Source: an uncultured Clostridium sp. (lineage in GTDB: Bacteria; Bacillota; Clostridia; Lachnospirales; Lachnospiraceae). From it: 64,000 bases of DNA. The notes beneath the pieces are model-generated. The model saw nothing but the letters and a program-made list of their open reading frames with translations, made no database searches and was not told the origin of the DNA. This document shows positions 50,035 to 59,003 of this stretch, one piece after another (positions within the stretch are counted from its first letter, which is position 1; each line of letters opens with the position of its first letter). The stretch is from positions 42,791 through 106,790 of the forward strand of contig NZ_URHZ01000005.1 of assembly GCF_900547735.1 (NCBI RefSeq), read 5' to 3'. A program made the position numbers and the translations under genes.

Positions 50035-51381
50035 ATGTCTGAAATGACATCGACCAAAGAGCTCAAGAGAGTGCTCGGAAGAAAGGAACTTTTATCAATT
50101 GGAGTTGGCCAGACCATCGGCTCGGGGATCTTCGCCATGGTCGGCATCGGAATTGCAATGACCGGCAGATCCGCCAGTATCTCCATGCTGATCGCGGCTG
50201 TATTTACCATTCTCACCGATTTACCGCTGCTGTTCGTTGCCGGAACGGTGCGGCTGCGAGGCGGCTTTTACACCCAGCTTGCTCTTCTTGCCAACAATGT
50301 GAGCGCGGGATTCTTCGTAATCGTACATATTTTGTCCTGGACCGCTCTGGCGATTTACGCTATCAGCTTTTCCGATTATATGCTCGGTCTGCTTCCGGCC
50401 GTGGCGCCTTACAAAACCCTCATCGCCGTTGTCGTAATGACGATATTTTATGTAACGAACATGATGGGAATTGAGGGGGCTGCAAAGCTTCAGAACGCGA
50501 TGATGGCAATCCTGGTGGTAGCGCTGACGGTATTTATCGCCTACGGACTTCCGCGGGTGACGCCCGATTACTTCGCACAGCCGGAGTTCATGACCGGAGG
50601 CATCAGGTCCGTTCTTTCGACCGGCGCCCTGTTTACCTGGGCGGTTGGCGGCGCCAATGTAGTCATCCATCTGGGCGCGGAGTGTAAAAATCCGACCAGG
50701 GATATCCCGTTTGTCATCATTGCCGCAACATCAATTATCGCCTTATTCTATGCAGGACTCGTGGTAGTGGCTTCCGGCGTCCTGCCCGTATCGGTAGTGG
50801 CGGGCCAGCCCCTCACACTCGTATCGGCGGAGGTTCTTCCCTACCCGCTCCATGTATTCTTTATCGTGGGCGGCGCCATGTTTGCCCTCTCCACCACGCT
50901 CAACTCGGCCCTGAGCTGGGTGACAAAGCCAATACTCCAGGCCTCTGTCGACGGCTGGTTCCCGGCAAAAATGGCTACGATCAGCAAAAAATACAAGACA
51001 CCCGTCGTGATCCTCACCATGTTCTACATTGAATGCATTGTCGTGATTCTGTTTAAGGTGCCGATCTCCACGCTCGGAAACCTGGCGGTTATCCTCAGTA
51101 ACGTATTCTTTGCAATCCTTGCCTGGAGCGCGGGAAATCTTCCTGACAGGATCCCGGAGCTCTGGGAAAAATCGAGATTCCATGTGAGCCGGAAAGTACT
51201 CAAAACCTTTTCAACCATCGGATTTATCTCCCTGGTGGCACAGACATTCCTGCTCTTCAGCGACCTGACTCCCTGGGAAATCGTCGGTAACGTTGCGGTT
51301 CTGATCTTCGGCGTCGGATATGCGTATTTCCGTGAGAAGTCGGGAAAGGTACACATGGAGGTCAGCTACGAGGAGGCATAG
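50035..51381 (+). CDS. APC-family amino acid permease
   Basis: 448 residues with 12 membrane helices. LSIGVGQTIGSGIFAMVGIGIAMTG is the family's helix-1 substrate motif (GSGIF); later GAECKNPTRDIPFVI is the conserved loop with E.KNP.R.IP. Imports or exchanges an amino acid or amine. Strong AAGGGGG site before the ATG. Probably co-transcribed with the flavoenzyme gene upstream, and followed by a terminator. Confidence 0.9.
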   Translation: MSEMTSTKELKRVLGRKELLSIGVGQTIGSGIFAMVGIGIAMTGRSASISMLIAAVFTILTDLPLLFVAGTVRLRGGFYTQLALLANNVSAGFFVIVHILSWTALAIYAISFSDYMLGLLPAVAPYKTLIAVVVMTIFYVTNMMGIEGAAKLQNAMMAILVVALTVFIAYGLPRVTPDYFAQPEFMTGGIRSVLSTGALFTWAVGGANVVIHLGAECKNPTRDIPFVIIAATSIIALFYAGLVVVASGVLPVSVVAGQPLTLVSAEVLPYPLHVFFIVGGAMFALSTTLNSALSWVTKPILQASVDGWFPAKMATISKKYKTPVVILTMFYIECIVVILFKVPISTLGNLAVILSNVFFAILAWSAGNLPDRIPELWEKSRFHVSRKVLKTFSTIGFISLVAQTFLLFSDLTPWEIVGNVAVLIFGVGYAYFREKSGKVHMEVSYEEA

Positions 51382-51443
51382 AAGCCCGCACTTCCGGCGG
51401 CGCTGTCTATGCGTCAGTGCAATACATACAAAATGAGATCGTA

Positions 51444-51469
51444 ACAGCCGCCCGTAACAGGGCGGCTGT
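51444..51469 (+). terminator. Terminator/attenuator between the permease and EamA genes
   Basis: ACAGCCGCCC (51444-51453) and complement (51460-51469), 6-base loop, then CTTT. The EamA ribosome site starts only six bases later, so the hairpin would govern readthrough into that gene. Confidence 0.65.
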
Positions 51470-51490
51470 CTTTAAAAGGAGTTTACTATT

Positions 51491-52375
51491 ATGAATAATC
51501 GTTTTAAGGGCCTCGTCTGTGCGCTCAGCTCCGCCGTCCTGTTCGGCCTGTGCCCGGTATTTTGCAAGTATTCTTATGAAGAAGGGGGCACACCGCTCTC
51601 CGTAACCTTTTTCCGGGCCTTCGCCGCCATCCCGTTTCTGTTTGCTTTCATCCGGTACCGGCGCATGACATTCCGTGTGAAATTTAATGAATGCCGGGAC
51701 CTGCTGCTTGCGGGCGCCATGGGAATGACCGCCACCGCTCTCCTGCTCAGCGGCTCCTACGCCCGTATCGGAAGCGGGCTTGCCACAACGCTGCATTTTA
51801 CCTATCCCGCCCTGACATCGCTGTGCGGCGCCATAATCTTTCGCGAACGCTTAAACGGAGGCGCCAGGGCCGCGCTTCTGCTTGTGACCGCAGGCGTGGT
51901 ATGTTTCTCCTGGAACACCGCCTCGGCCGCTCCCCTTGGTGTGGCTCTCGCCCTGCTCTCCGGCATGACCTACACCTTTTATATCATGTTTTTAAGCCAC
52001 TCCTCACTTCAGGAGATGGACACCTGCCGGCTCCTGTTTTTCTTTTCTATTATAATGGGCATTATCGTCGGAGTTTACGGCCTCCTGTCGGGCGGCTTCT
52101 CGCTCACAATGACTGCCGCGGGTTACGTTTTTACGGTGATCAACTCCCTCTGCGCCATGATTGCGGGACTTCTGTTTCAGGAAGGCGTGCGGCTTGCAGG
52201 CGGCGCTGCGGCCGCCATGGCCTCGGCTCTCGAACCCGCCACCAGTGTGCTGTTCGGCGTCCTCCTCTTTCACGAACCGATGCACCTGCCGGAACTGTTC
52301 GGTTCGCTCTCCGTACTGGCCGGGATCCTGCTGCTGATTTCTCCCAAAAAGGGAAAAGAACCGGAGACGGCGTAA
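51491..52375 (+). CDS. EamA/DMT-family transporter
   Basis: 294 residues, ten membrane helices forming two EamA repeats (first LCALSSAVLFGLCPVF...; second ...ALALLSGMTYTFYIMF). AALEPATSVLFGVLLFHEP-like sequence (SALEPATSVLFG) at the end is typical. A drug/metabolite exporter or permease with unknown substrate. AAAAGGAG lies 9 bases before the ATG. Convergent with the GntR gene at 52378, whose stop is only three bases away. Confidence 0.88.
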   Translation: MNNRFKGLVCALSSAVLFGLCPVFCKYSYEEGGTPLSVTFFRAFAAIPFLFAFIRYRRMTFRVKFNECRDLLLAGAMGMTATALLLSGSYARIGSGLATTLHFTYPALTSLCGAIIFRERLNGGARAALLLVTAGVVCFSWNTASAAPLGVALALLSGMTYTFYIMFLSHSSLQEMDTCRLLFFFSIIMGIIVGVYGLLSGGFSLTMTAAGYVFTVINSLCAMIAGLLFQEGVRLAGGAAAAMASALEPATSVLFGVLLFHEPMHLPELFGSLSVLAGILLLISPKKGKEPETA

Positions 52376-52377
52376 AT

Positions 52378-53382
52378 TTAGTCTTCCCGGTCCTTTTCCC
52401 CTTCTCCGCTCCACTTCTGCTGAATCCGCTTCTTCAGATGCGCCAGAGACCCGTTGTCGATAATCTGCTGAAACGTCAGGCAAAAAATATTGTGATCCAT
52501 GCAGTATTCAAAAATGCGCCTTACTTCCCCCTCCTGATACGATAAATCCTGAGGCAGGATCACCGCCCTACGTCCGGTATTCTGTTCTAAATAAATTCCC
52601 GCCTCCTCAAGAGGCACATAGACGATTTTCCCCTGTACTGCAAATTCCTCCAGGTAACACTGAAGGCTGAATCGGTACAGTTCGCTTTTGTAGACTGCAA
52701 TAACCTGCATATCCGGCTCCAGCCTGGCGATCCGGCTGATTGTCTCCCGGCTGATCGTCAGGACCACCGTATCTATCTCAAACCGGGGCGGCTCCCCCTT
52801 TTCGCGCTCCCATAACTGCATCACTTCGTCATAGTGGTTAATTGTGGTTGCCACAATATCATATCCCCCTTCCGACAAAAGATCGGGGTTTTGTTCCAGG
52901 TCATCCATGAGCAGGGGAGTGACGAGAACATTGCAGCTTTTCTCAATCTTCTCGGCCGTATCCTTTAATATCTCGTCGCTGCAGTCGATCCATACCAGTC
53001 GGAGCTTTTCCGACGCCGGAAGGTGCTCCCAAATCTGTTCCAGAAACAGATATTCCGTTTTGTGCCAGGAAAGTCCGCATTCCTTAAGTCTCACGATGTA
53101 CTCCCGCGCCTTTTTTTCCGCGTCTTTCTCCCGGAGCTTTGTATCGCGGCTCTTCACGTAGATTCTGCCGTTTTTACCGTTCCCGGCAATCCCGCGGCGC
53201 GATAGCTCCTCGTAAGCCCGCTTTACCGTATTTCTGGCCGTTCCTGTCATCTCACACATTTTCCGCTCCGAGGGGAGATGCTCCCCCTCCTTTAAAAAAC
53301 CGGTTTCGAGCTGTCTTTCCACCCAGTCGGCAATCTGGCCGTAAACCGGGATTCCGGAGCTCTTATCAATTTCAAATGTCAT
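52378..53382 (-). CDS. GntR-family regulator with unrecognised C-terminal domain (pair member 2)
   Basis: 334 residues. GntR winged helix at about 8-75 (IPVYGQIADWVERQLETG, LPSERKMCEMTGTARNTVKRAYEELS). The C-terminal ~230 residues (LVWIDCSDEIL, YDIVATTINHYDEVMQL, LTISRETISRIARLEP, DNGSLAHLKKRIQ) form a domain shared with the next gene and, more weakly, with the GntR at 41502. Its start overlaps the stop of the GntR gene upstream by four bases. Probably a regulator of the flanking transporters or flavoenzymes; ligand unknown. Confidence 0.87.
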   Translation of the reverse strand: MTFEIDKSSGIPVYGQIADWVERQLETGFLKEGEHLPSERKMCEMTGTARNTVKRAYEELSRRGIAGNGKNGRIYVKSRDTKLREKDAEKKAREYIVRLKECGLSWHKTEYLFLEQIWEHLPASEKLRLVWIDCSDEILKDTAEKIEKSCNVLVTPLLMDDLEQNPDLLSEGGYDIVATTINHYDEVMQLWEREKGEPPRFEIDTVVLTISRETISRIARLEPDMQVIAVYKSELYRFSLQCYLEEFAVQGKIVYVPLEEAGIYLEQNTGRRAVILPQDLSYQEGEVRRIFEYCMDHNIFCLTFQQIIDNGSLAHLKKRIQQKWSGEGEKDRED

Positions 53383-54371
53383 ATGATAAACTTTGCCTCC
53401 CTGGTCTGTATTCGTTCCAGCGTCTGCTTCAGATGGATAAGGGAACCTTTATCGATCTTAATCTCAAAGGGAATCGACAGACAGCCGACCTTCTGCGCCC
53501 TCACAATGAGCTGTAGAATTCCCGGCCCGCTGTAATCCATGTAATCGGGCGGAATGATGAGCGGAAACTTCTCATAAATATAGCGTTCATCCTCGCTCGT
53601 GAAACGCTCCTCACTGATGCAGATCAGTTTATTCTTTTTGCCGAATTCCTTCAGCACATACCGTACCTCTTCCAAAAATTCACGGCTCCTGTAGATGACG
53701 CAGATATCCTGCCTGTCGGGCAGAACCGCCAGACGGGCGATTGTCTCACGGCTTTCTCTGAGCGATATCCTCTCCGTCCTCAGGCGGATGGAATCCGCGT
53801 AGCTGATGAATTCATCATAATACTTATGCGATACAAGGGCCAGGTCAAAATCGGCCCCCGGCACCGTTTCCCCCGAGAGAAGTCCGCCGATTTGGTACGG
53901 TGTTACGTCCAAAAAGGGAAACTGCTTCAGCTCCGTCATCACATAATGCATGACCTCCGGATTACTGTCCACAAGCGCTGCCCGGATCCTCCGGTCGCTG
54001 CAAAACACCTGTCCGCTCTGTTCCCGGATAATGGAAAAAATCCGGTTCATCTTAAGTCCGCACTGGGACAGCTCCCTGACCGCTTCCGCGATAATCTCCT
54101 CCGGCGTTCCGCTCTCCGGCAGCGCCTCTTTTGCCTTCCCCGAAACATAGGCTCCGCCACCGCGCACCTTATAGATATAACCCAGTTTTTCCAGCTCCGC
54201 ATAAGCTTTCTTTACCGTGCCGACCGACACTCCTTTTTGTCCGGACATGGCGGCTTCGGACAAAAGGCGCATACCGCTTTCTAACTCCCCCGCCTCAATC
54301 TGTTTCCTGATCTCATCGGATATCTGTCTGTATAACGGGATTTTTTCATCCCCTGTCTCTCTATGTTCCAT
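53379..54371 (-). CDS. GntR-family regulator with unrecognised C-terminal domain (pair member 1)
   Basis: 330 residues. GntR winged helix (IPLYRQISDEIRKQIEAGEL, LLSEAAMSGQKGVSVGTVKKAYAEL, RGGGAYVS) and the same C-terminal domain as its neighbour: AALVDSNPEVMHYV, FDLALVSHKYYDEF, ISLRESRETIARLAVLPD, DKGSLIHLKQTLERI. The start at 54371 is favoured over 54407 by the GGAG site and by family length. The two genes are translationally coupled and could form a heterodimer. Confidence 0.87.
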   Translation of the reverse strand: MEHRETGDEKIPLYRQISDEIRKQIEAGELESGMRLLSEAAMSGQKGVSVGTVKKAYAELEKLGYIYKVRGGGAYVSGKAKEALPESGTPEEIIAEAVRELSQCGLKMNRIFSIIREQSGQVFCSDRRIRAALVDSNPEVMHYVMTELKQFPFLDVTPYQIGGLLSGETVPGADFDLALVSHKYYDEFISYADSIRLRTERISLRESRETIARLAVLPDRQDICVIYRSREFLEEVRYVLKEFGKKNKLICISEERFTSEDERYIYEKFPLIIPPDYMDYSGPGILQLIVRAQKVGCLSIPFEIKIDKGSLIHLKQTLERIQTREAKFII

Positions 54372-54469
54372 AAGCTTCCGTTCTCCAAATAACGCCTGAT
54401 ATAACAATTCTATGATAATTTACCGGTTCCCGCAAGACTTCTTTTTAAGTGGAATTCTTCCATAACTAA

Positions 54470-54516
54470 AAGATACCATTTTAATAAGGTAAAGTCATTA
54501 AAGAAATGTGACTTAT
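54470..54516 (-). promoter_or_regulatory. Candidate promoter/operator of the GntR pair
   Basis: Minus-strand TGACTT (54494-54499), 18 bases, TATCTT (54470-54475), with the inverted repeat AAGTCA (54494-54499)/TGACTT (54511-54516) at the -35. Weak match. The rest of the gap 54372-54692 holds the hairpin repeat and terminator listed next. Confidence 0.3.
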
Positions 54517-54611
54517 TGATGCAGGATTCATCTGTGTATTTGATAAAATGATGTAGTCCAAAGAATTGGATGGCCGTATTCCGCATTTGTTTCGCAGATT
54601 CCCGATAGTAA

Positions 54612-54652
54612 CAACGAAAGTTACGCTTCTCGAACTTTTCATTTCCACTCAG
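54612..54652 (+). repeat. 41-bp hairpin repeat unit, diverged copy
   Basis: Same length and flanks (CAAC ... CATTTCCACTCAG) as the array unit at 40781. Core GAAAGTT...AACTTTTC: the left arm changes GAAAAG to GAAAGTT while the right arm still pairs. It lies between the FtsX-like gene's terminator and the GntR promoter. Confidence 0.75.
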
Positions 54653-54653
54653 T

Positions 54654-54682
54654 AAAAGGGACGCCCGAAAAGCGTCCCTTTT
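54654..54682. terminator. Terminator of the FtsX-like operon
   Basis: Perfect 11-bp arms AAAAGGGACGC (54654-54664) and complement (54672-54682), 7-base loop, T-rich on both strands, 11 bases past the FtsX-like stop. Confidence 0.8.
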
Positions 54683-54692
54683 TAATATTCTT

Positions 54693-56054
54693 TTAGTCAT
54701 TCCTGATTGCCGCTAACGGACTCAGCTTCATCGCCCTGAGAGCCGGGAAGAATCCGGCAATCATACCGATCAATACGGCAAATCCAATTGATGCAAAGCC
54801 CAGCCACGGCGGAATCATCGACAGCTTGCTGGTCATTCCGTTTAACAGGGCTCCTGCCAGAAATTTATTAATCAGGAAAGAGACACCATAGCTTAAGAGC
54901 ACTCCGGCCACGCCCCCGACAAAACCGATAAACCCGGCCTCAATCAGGAACATACTTCTGATATTTCCCATTGCGCATCCAAGCACCTTGATAACGCCGA
55001 TCTCCTTCGTCCTCTCGTAGATGGACATCATCATCGTATTGGCAATACCGATAGCCGCTACAAAGAGAGAAACCGCTCCGATGCCGCCGAGCACGGCCTG
55101 CACCATGTTGGACTGCTTCTGGGACTGCTCCAGCCACTCCATCTGGCTGTTTGCCTCGTATCCCATGTTGTTGATGGCCTTCTGGACCTCCACAACATTC
55201 TTCATATCATCGACATTCACGGTGGCCTGTTCGTAGACAAAATAGTTGTAAGGTTTGCCTTTTTTGTTGGTCGGCTGTCCCGGGATCGGATTTTTCTTAA
55301 AAATCTGCTTGAGCTGTGTTTTCAGCTTCTCGATATCGACGTAAATGCCGTAGCTGTATTCATTCCAGTCCTCCGGTCCGCCTTCCACCATTCCGGCGGT
55401 CTTCAGCATATATTTTTTCGGCGGCTTTGCCGGAGATGTCCCATCCCCTCCGGACGGATATTTCGACTGGTAATAGGCATCGGTATCAAAGATCGTAAAG
55501 AGCGGTTTATTCATGAAATCCACATCGGGGCCTTCGCCCGTGCTGTAGTCATATCCGTCCCCAGTCTTTGAGTTATAGAAGTTCTGCGAAGCCATATTGC
55601 CGACCACCATCTCCATATCCTGGGAGTCGGCGTCGGGAAGTTCTCCCTCACCCAATTTGATATCTTTCATGGCCGATAAGGGAATTCCGACCAACTGGAC
55701 ATTCCCCTCGTAGACTCCCTGTTTCATAATCACATACATATTGAGTTTCGGGTAGGCAGAAACCACATGCGGGATCCGCTCAAACACTTTCATCGTATCA
55801 TCCGTCATAAAGCTGTCTTCCGGATTGGTCTTATCGCTGGAATTGCCGCGATCGTAATTGTAGATCCGTATCGCGGTCAGGCTCCCCGACGATTCGTACT
55901 GCTCCATCGTGAACTTGTTCAGTCCAATTCCCAGAGAAATCATAACCACAATGGAAGCCGTACCAATCACAACCCCCAGAACCGTAAGAAACGTCCTGAG
56001 TTTTCTCCGAAGCAGGCTGTTGACACTCATTGACAAAAGATCAAAGAATCTCAT
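54693..56054 (-). CDS. FtsX/MacB-like ABC transporter permease
   Basis: 453 residues: one N-terminal membrane helix (about 20-42, RKLRTFLTVLGVVIGTASIVVMISLGIG), a ~270-residue extracytoplasmic MacB_PCD region, and three C-terminal helices in the FtsX domain (AIGIANTMMMSIYERTKEIGVIKVLG is the signature). This is the type VII ABC (mechanotransmission) layout, used for lipoprotein, peptide or drug extrusion. Its start overlaps the gene upstream by 14 bases, so it is translationally coupled to the NEW3 protein and the ATPase. Confidence 0.9.
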   Translation of the reverse strand: MRFFDLLSMSVNSLLRRKLRTFLTVLGVVIGTASIVVMISLGIGLNKFTMEQYESSGSLTAIRIYNYDRGNSSDKTNPEDSFMTDDTMKVFERIPHVVSAYPKLNMYVIMKQGVYEGNVQLVGIPLSAMKDIKLGEGELPDADSQDMEMVVGNMASQNFYNSKTGDGYDYSTGEGPDVDFMNKPLFTIFDTDAYYQSKYPSGGDGTSPAKPPKKYMLKTAGMVEGGPEDWNEYSYGIYVDIEKLKTQLKQIFKKNPIPGQPTNKKGKPYNYFVYEQATVNVDDMKNVVEVQKAINNMGYEANSQMEWLEQSQKQSNMVQAVLGGIGAVSLFVAAIGIANTMMMSIYERTKEIGVIKVLGCAMGNIRSMFLIEAGFIGFVGGVAGVLLSYGVSFLINKFLAGALLNGMTSKLSMIPPWLGFASIGFAVLIGMIAGFFPALRAMKLSPLAAIRND

Positions 56055-57888
56055 CGTCCATTCCTTCTTCCTGCGCCGCCTTCTTCTTTTTCCTGATTAC
56101 AATTACCGTTGTGGCTGCAATGATAATAATAAGGGCTGCGGCCGGGAAAATCACCATCTTATACTTGCCGAAGAAGGTCTGTTCCCCTTCCATGCCGTCC
56201 ATTCCCTCCATGCCGTCGATGTTTCCCGCCTCCATATCTCCGAAGTCGTCCGACGCCTCATTGACATAGAGCATCATCTCCTTCTCGATCTCAGTCGCCA
56301 GTCCGTTCTCATCTTCATATGAAATGATGATCTTCACTTTCCCGTCATCCTCAGTCGGAGCCACGCCGGTCACCATGGTATCCACGTTGCCCGTCTCGCC
56401 CGGCTTGATATTGCCCACATAGGCGTCGGTCGTCTGGATGGAATCGGCCTCAAAACGCGCCATGACATTGTAAAGCAGCACCTTGCCGGTATTATTAATT
56501 CCAAACATAACGTTCGTCTCGGAACCCACGTTAATACTGTCCGGCATGACCTCAATCGTACCTGTATTGAGTCTCGGTTCCTGTTTGATCGGAATCGATA
56601 TCTTGACTTCTTCCTTGGCATTCTTGAACTCCGGGCTGTCATACTGTTCTTTAATTGTCATCGTATAGGATTTCTGACCGGCCGTCGGTGATGATTTAAA
56701 AGTCATCTTTAAATCTGTCGTTGCACCGGGGGCCAATTGGTTTACCACCACGGAGGTGGAACCCGTATCCGATGTGAAAACAGGACTGCTCTCCACTTCC
56801 TCCGAAGCAAATGTAAACATGATGTTGCTGGATGTTACATTGGATGAGGCATTCTTCATTGTGACATGGAGTTCAAAGGGCTGGCCCGCAAAAACGACAT
56901 CCGGAACCGTGGAAAAGCTGTCCACGATGATTCTGGCCTTGGTTCTGTCCTCTTCCCCTGCGTCGGCGGAAAGTTCATCCTCATCCTTGCCCACTACCCT
57001 GACATAAAATACTTTATCGACCGGATCGATGAAATCGCCTCCGCTCTCTTCCCTGTACGAAATCTTATAATGGATTGGGAAGAAACCCGATTTGACTTCC
57101 TCTCTCACCGCCATGCTGTACGGCACGGTGACCGTCTGCTCCGGATCCATGTCTCCCATATACCGCAGGTAATTCCCCTCATTGATATCGAACGGGAACT
57201 TCGTAATGTCGGGATCCAGCTGCATGTCTACGCGGACATCATAAACCTTTTTCAGGCCGCTGTTCCTTAAGTTCACTCCAAAGTTCATCACCTGGGAATA
57301 GGATGCGGACGGGGTGAACTGGTTTTCACCGATTGCAAAATCATAGTCCAGCTTTGTATTGTCATCCTCTTCCGTGGAACCGTCATAGGCGGAAACCCAG
57401 ATGTTGACACCCACTTCGATACTGTCGTCAATGATAAAAAACGCCTGGTAATAGCCTGCCGTCAAATCCCGTCTTAATTTATAGCTCAACGTGACACTCT
57501 TGGAGGAGCCCGGCTTTACATTGATATCTTTCTCTTTAAACGTGGTGGAGTCAGCCTCGAAGGGGAATGATTTGTCATACCACCGGAGTTCTCCCTCGTC
57601 CGAGTCGTCGGCCTCACCGAACTGCCGCTCCATGATCCGCTCATATTCATAGGAATTGGCCAGCCTGATCTTCTTTAAATCGTTATCTCCCTTTGTGCCC
57701 TTATTATGGATTGTCATCTTGATGGAAATCTTATTACCCGCTTTTCCCTTCGGCACTTTACTCACTGTGATTGTATCGTCGTTAAACTGGTTCATATCCA
57801 GCATCTCCGCCGTCGCCACCTGCGTTCCCATCATTGCCAGCAGTACGACAATCAATGCAATCACCGGCACTCTCTTCCACTTTTTCAT
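56041..57888 (-). CDS. COG1361/NEW3-type extracytoplasmic protein with C-terminal anchor
   Basis: 615 residues: signal peptide (about 1-28, RVPVIALIVVLLAMMGTQVATA), a long extracellular part with at least three beta-sandwich CARDB/NEW3-like repeats (recurring ...V.NSG/N.G...V......PG......: 'LRNSGLKKVYDV', 'ITMKNASSNVTS'-type segments, 'GINNTGKVLLYNV'), an acidic low-complexity MEGMDGMEG stretch, and a terminal membrane helix followed by RKKKK. Such proteins commonly sit between MacB-like ATPase and permease genes in Firmicutes; a surface adaptor role is inferred. Overlaps the ATPase gene by four bases. Confidence 0.82.
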   Translation of the reverse strand: MKKWKRVPVIALIVVLLAMMGTQVATAEMLDMNQFNDDTITVSKVPKGKAGNKISIKMTIHNKGTKGDNDLKKIRLANSYEYERIMERQFGEADDSDEGELRWYDKSFPFEADSTTFKEKDINVKPGSSKSVTLSYKLRRDLTAGYYQAFFIIDDSIEVGVNIWVSAYDGSTEEDDNTKLDYDFAIGENQFTPSASYSQVMNFGVNLRNSGLKKVYDVRVDMQLDPDITKFPFDINEGNYLRYMGDMDPEQTVTVPYSMAVREEVKSGFFPIHYKISYREESGGDFIDPVDKVFYVRVVGKDEDELSADAGEEDRTKARIIVDSFSTVPDVVFAGQPFELHVTMKNASSNVTSSNIMFTFASEEVESSPVFTSDTGSTSVVVNQLAPGATTDLKMTFKSSPTAGQKSYTMTIKEQYDSPEFKNAKEEVKISIPIKQEPRLNTGTIEVMPDSINVGSETNVMFGINNTGKVLLYNVMARFEADSIQTTDAYVGNIKPGETGNVDTMVTGVAPTEDDGKVKIIISYEDENGLATEIEKEMMLYVNEASDDFGDMEAGNIDGMEGMDGMEGEQTFFGKYKMVIFPAAALIIIIAATTVIVIRKKKKAAQEEGMDDEIL

Positions 57889-58652
57889 TCAGTCTCTTCC
57901 TCCCCGTCTTCCGTATCACCACCGGCACGCTGGTGATTTTCTTCTATCTTCACGATTTTTCCGTCGATAATATGAAATATTCTGTCTGCATATGTAGCCA
58001 GATGGTCGTCGTGGGTAACCATGACCAGCGTCTGGTTGTGCTCCCGCACGATTTTCTGCATCAGCTTCAGCACCTCCATCGTTGTCCTGGAATCCAGGTT
58101 TCCCGTCGGCTCATCGGCAAAGATGATCTGGGGATGCACCACCAGCGCCCTGGCAATTCCGACCCGCTGCTGCTGGCCGCCCGACATCTGGTTCGGCATA
58201 TGGTTGCCCACCTTATCAAGGCCTACCAGATCGAGGTACTTCTTCGCCCGCTCAATTCTCTTCTTTTTGCCGATTCCCTGAAAGGAAAGGGGCAGCGCGA
58301 TGTTCTCCACCGCATTCATCGTATTTAAAAGGTTGTAGGACTGGAAGATAAATCCGACCCGCTCCCGTCTGAAGGATACCAACTGGTTTTCATTCAGCTT
58401 CTCGATGTGCTTTCCCGCGATGACTATCTCGCCTTTCGTCGGCTTCTCAAGACCCGCCAGCATATTTAACAGAGTCGATTTACCGGAACCGGACGTTCCG
58501 ACTATCGCGCAGAATTCTCCTTTATACATTGTAAAATCCACACCGTTCAGGGCGTATACTTTCGTCTCACCAACGCGGTAGACCTTGTATAAATTCTTCA
58601 CCTGTATGGCGGGAACCTTCTCTTTTACAAGCTCTTCATGGCTAAGTTCCAC
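57885..58652 (-). CDS. MacB/LolD-like ABC transporter ATPase
   Basis: 255 residues. Walker A GTSGSGKS (about 52-59), Q-loop FIFQSYNLL, signature MSGGQQQR, Walker B IIFADEPTGNLDS, and H-loop MVTHD. The LNTMNAVENIALPL segment is typical of MacB/LolD. Energises the FtsX-like permease at 54693. GGGAGG precedes the ATG; a TATAAT (58697-58702, minus strand) lies about 45 bases upstream with a poor -35. A short acidic tail (DTEDGEEETE) follows the core. Confidence 0.93.
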   Translation of the reverse strand: MELSHEELVKEKVPAIQVKNLYKVYRVGETKVYALNGVDFTMYKGEFCAIVGTSGSGKSTLLNMLAGLEKPTKGEIVIAGKHIEKLNENQLVSFRRERVGFIFQSYNLLNTMNAVENIALPLSFQGIGKKKRIERAKKYLDLVGLDKVGNHMPNQMSGGQQQRVGIARALVVHPQIIFADEPTGNLDSRTTMEVLKLMQKIVREHNQTLVMVTHDDHLATYADRIFHIIDGKIVKIEENHQRAGGDTEDGEEETE

Positions 58653-58999
58653 ATTGTTTCCTCCCGTGTCATATCCTGGTTTTGCTGCTCTATCTTATTA
58701 TACATAATAGACTCCCATTGTCCCACCTCATTTTTCTTAAAGTTCCTTAAAGATTTCTTACGCGGGACAGGAGTACAAATCAATTAAAACCGTTGGGTTT
58801 GTTATTAACATATTACTGACCCAATTTAACAAAAATGAATTTTAATTAAGCTTTTCAAGCAAAAAAGCAGGCGGCCGAATCACCCTGTTCATCAACAAAA
58901 AACGCCTTGATTTCTGCATTTCATACAGAAGCTCAGGACGTTTTAATTTGATTTTTCATCTGACACATACCGGCCAATCACATAACTCAAATCACCTAT
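58653..58999. other. Intergenic region with ATPase-operon promoter and a minus-strand terminator
   Basis: Holds the TATAAT above and, at about 58900-58944, a hairpin (AAACG.CTTGA.TTTCTG with CAGAA..TCAGG.CGTTTT) that on the minus strand ends in TTTTTT; it terminates the gene cluster at 59004-60325. No coding sequence seen. Confidence 0.5.
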
Positions 59000-59003
59000 A
59001 ATA

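Noticed and set aside
51691..52545. 284-codon plus-strand open frame over the EamA gene
   Set aside because: Arginine-rich frame-shifted shadow of a good transporter gene.
54410..54700. 96-codon minus-strand open frame reading LLSGNEKFEKRNFRC
   Set aside because: It spans the terminator, a hairpin repeat and promoter-like sequence; the peptide is repeat-derived and no ribosome site is seen.
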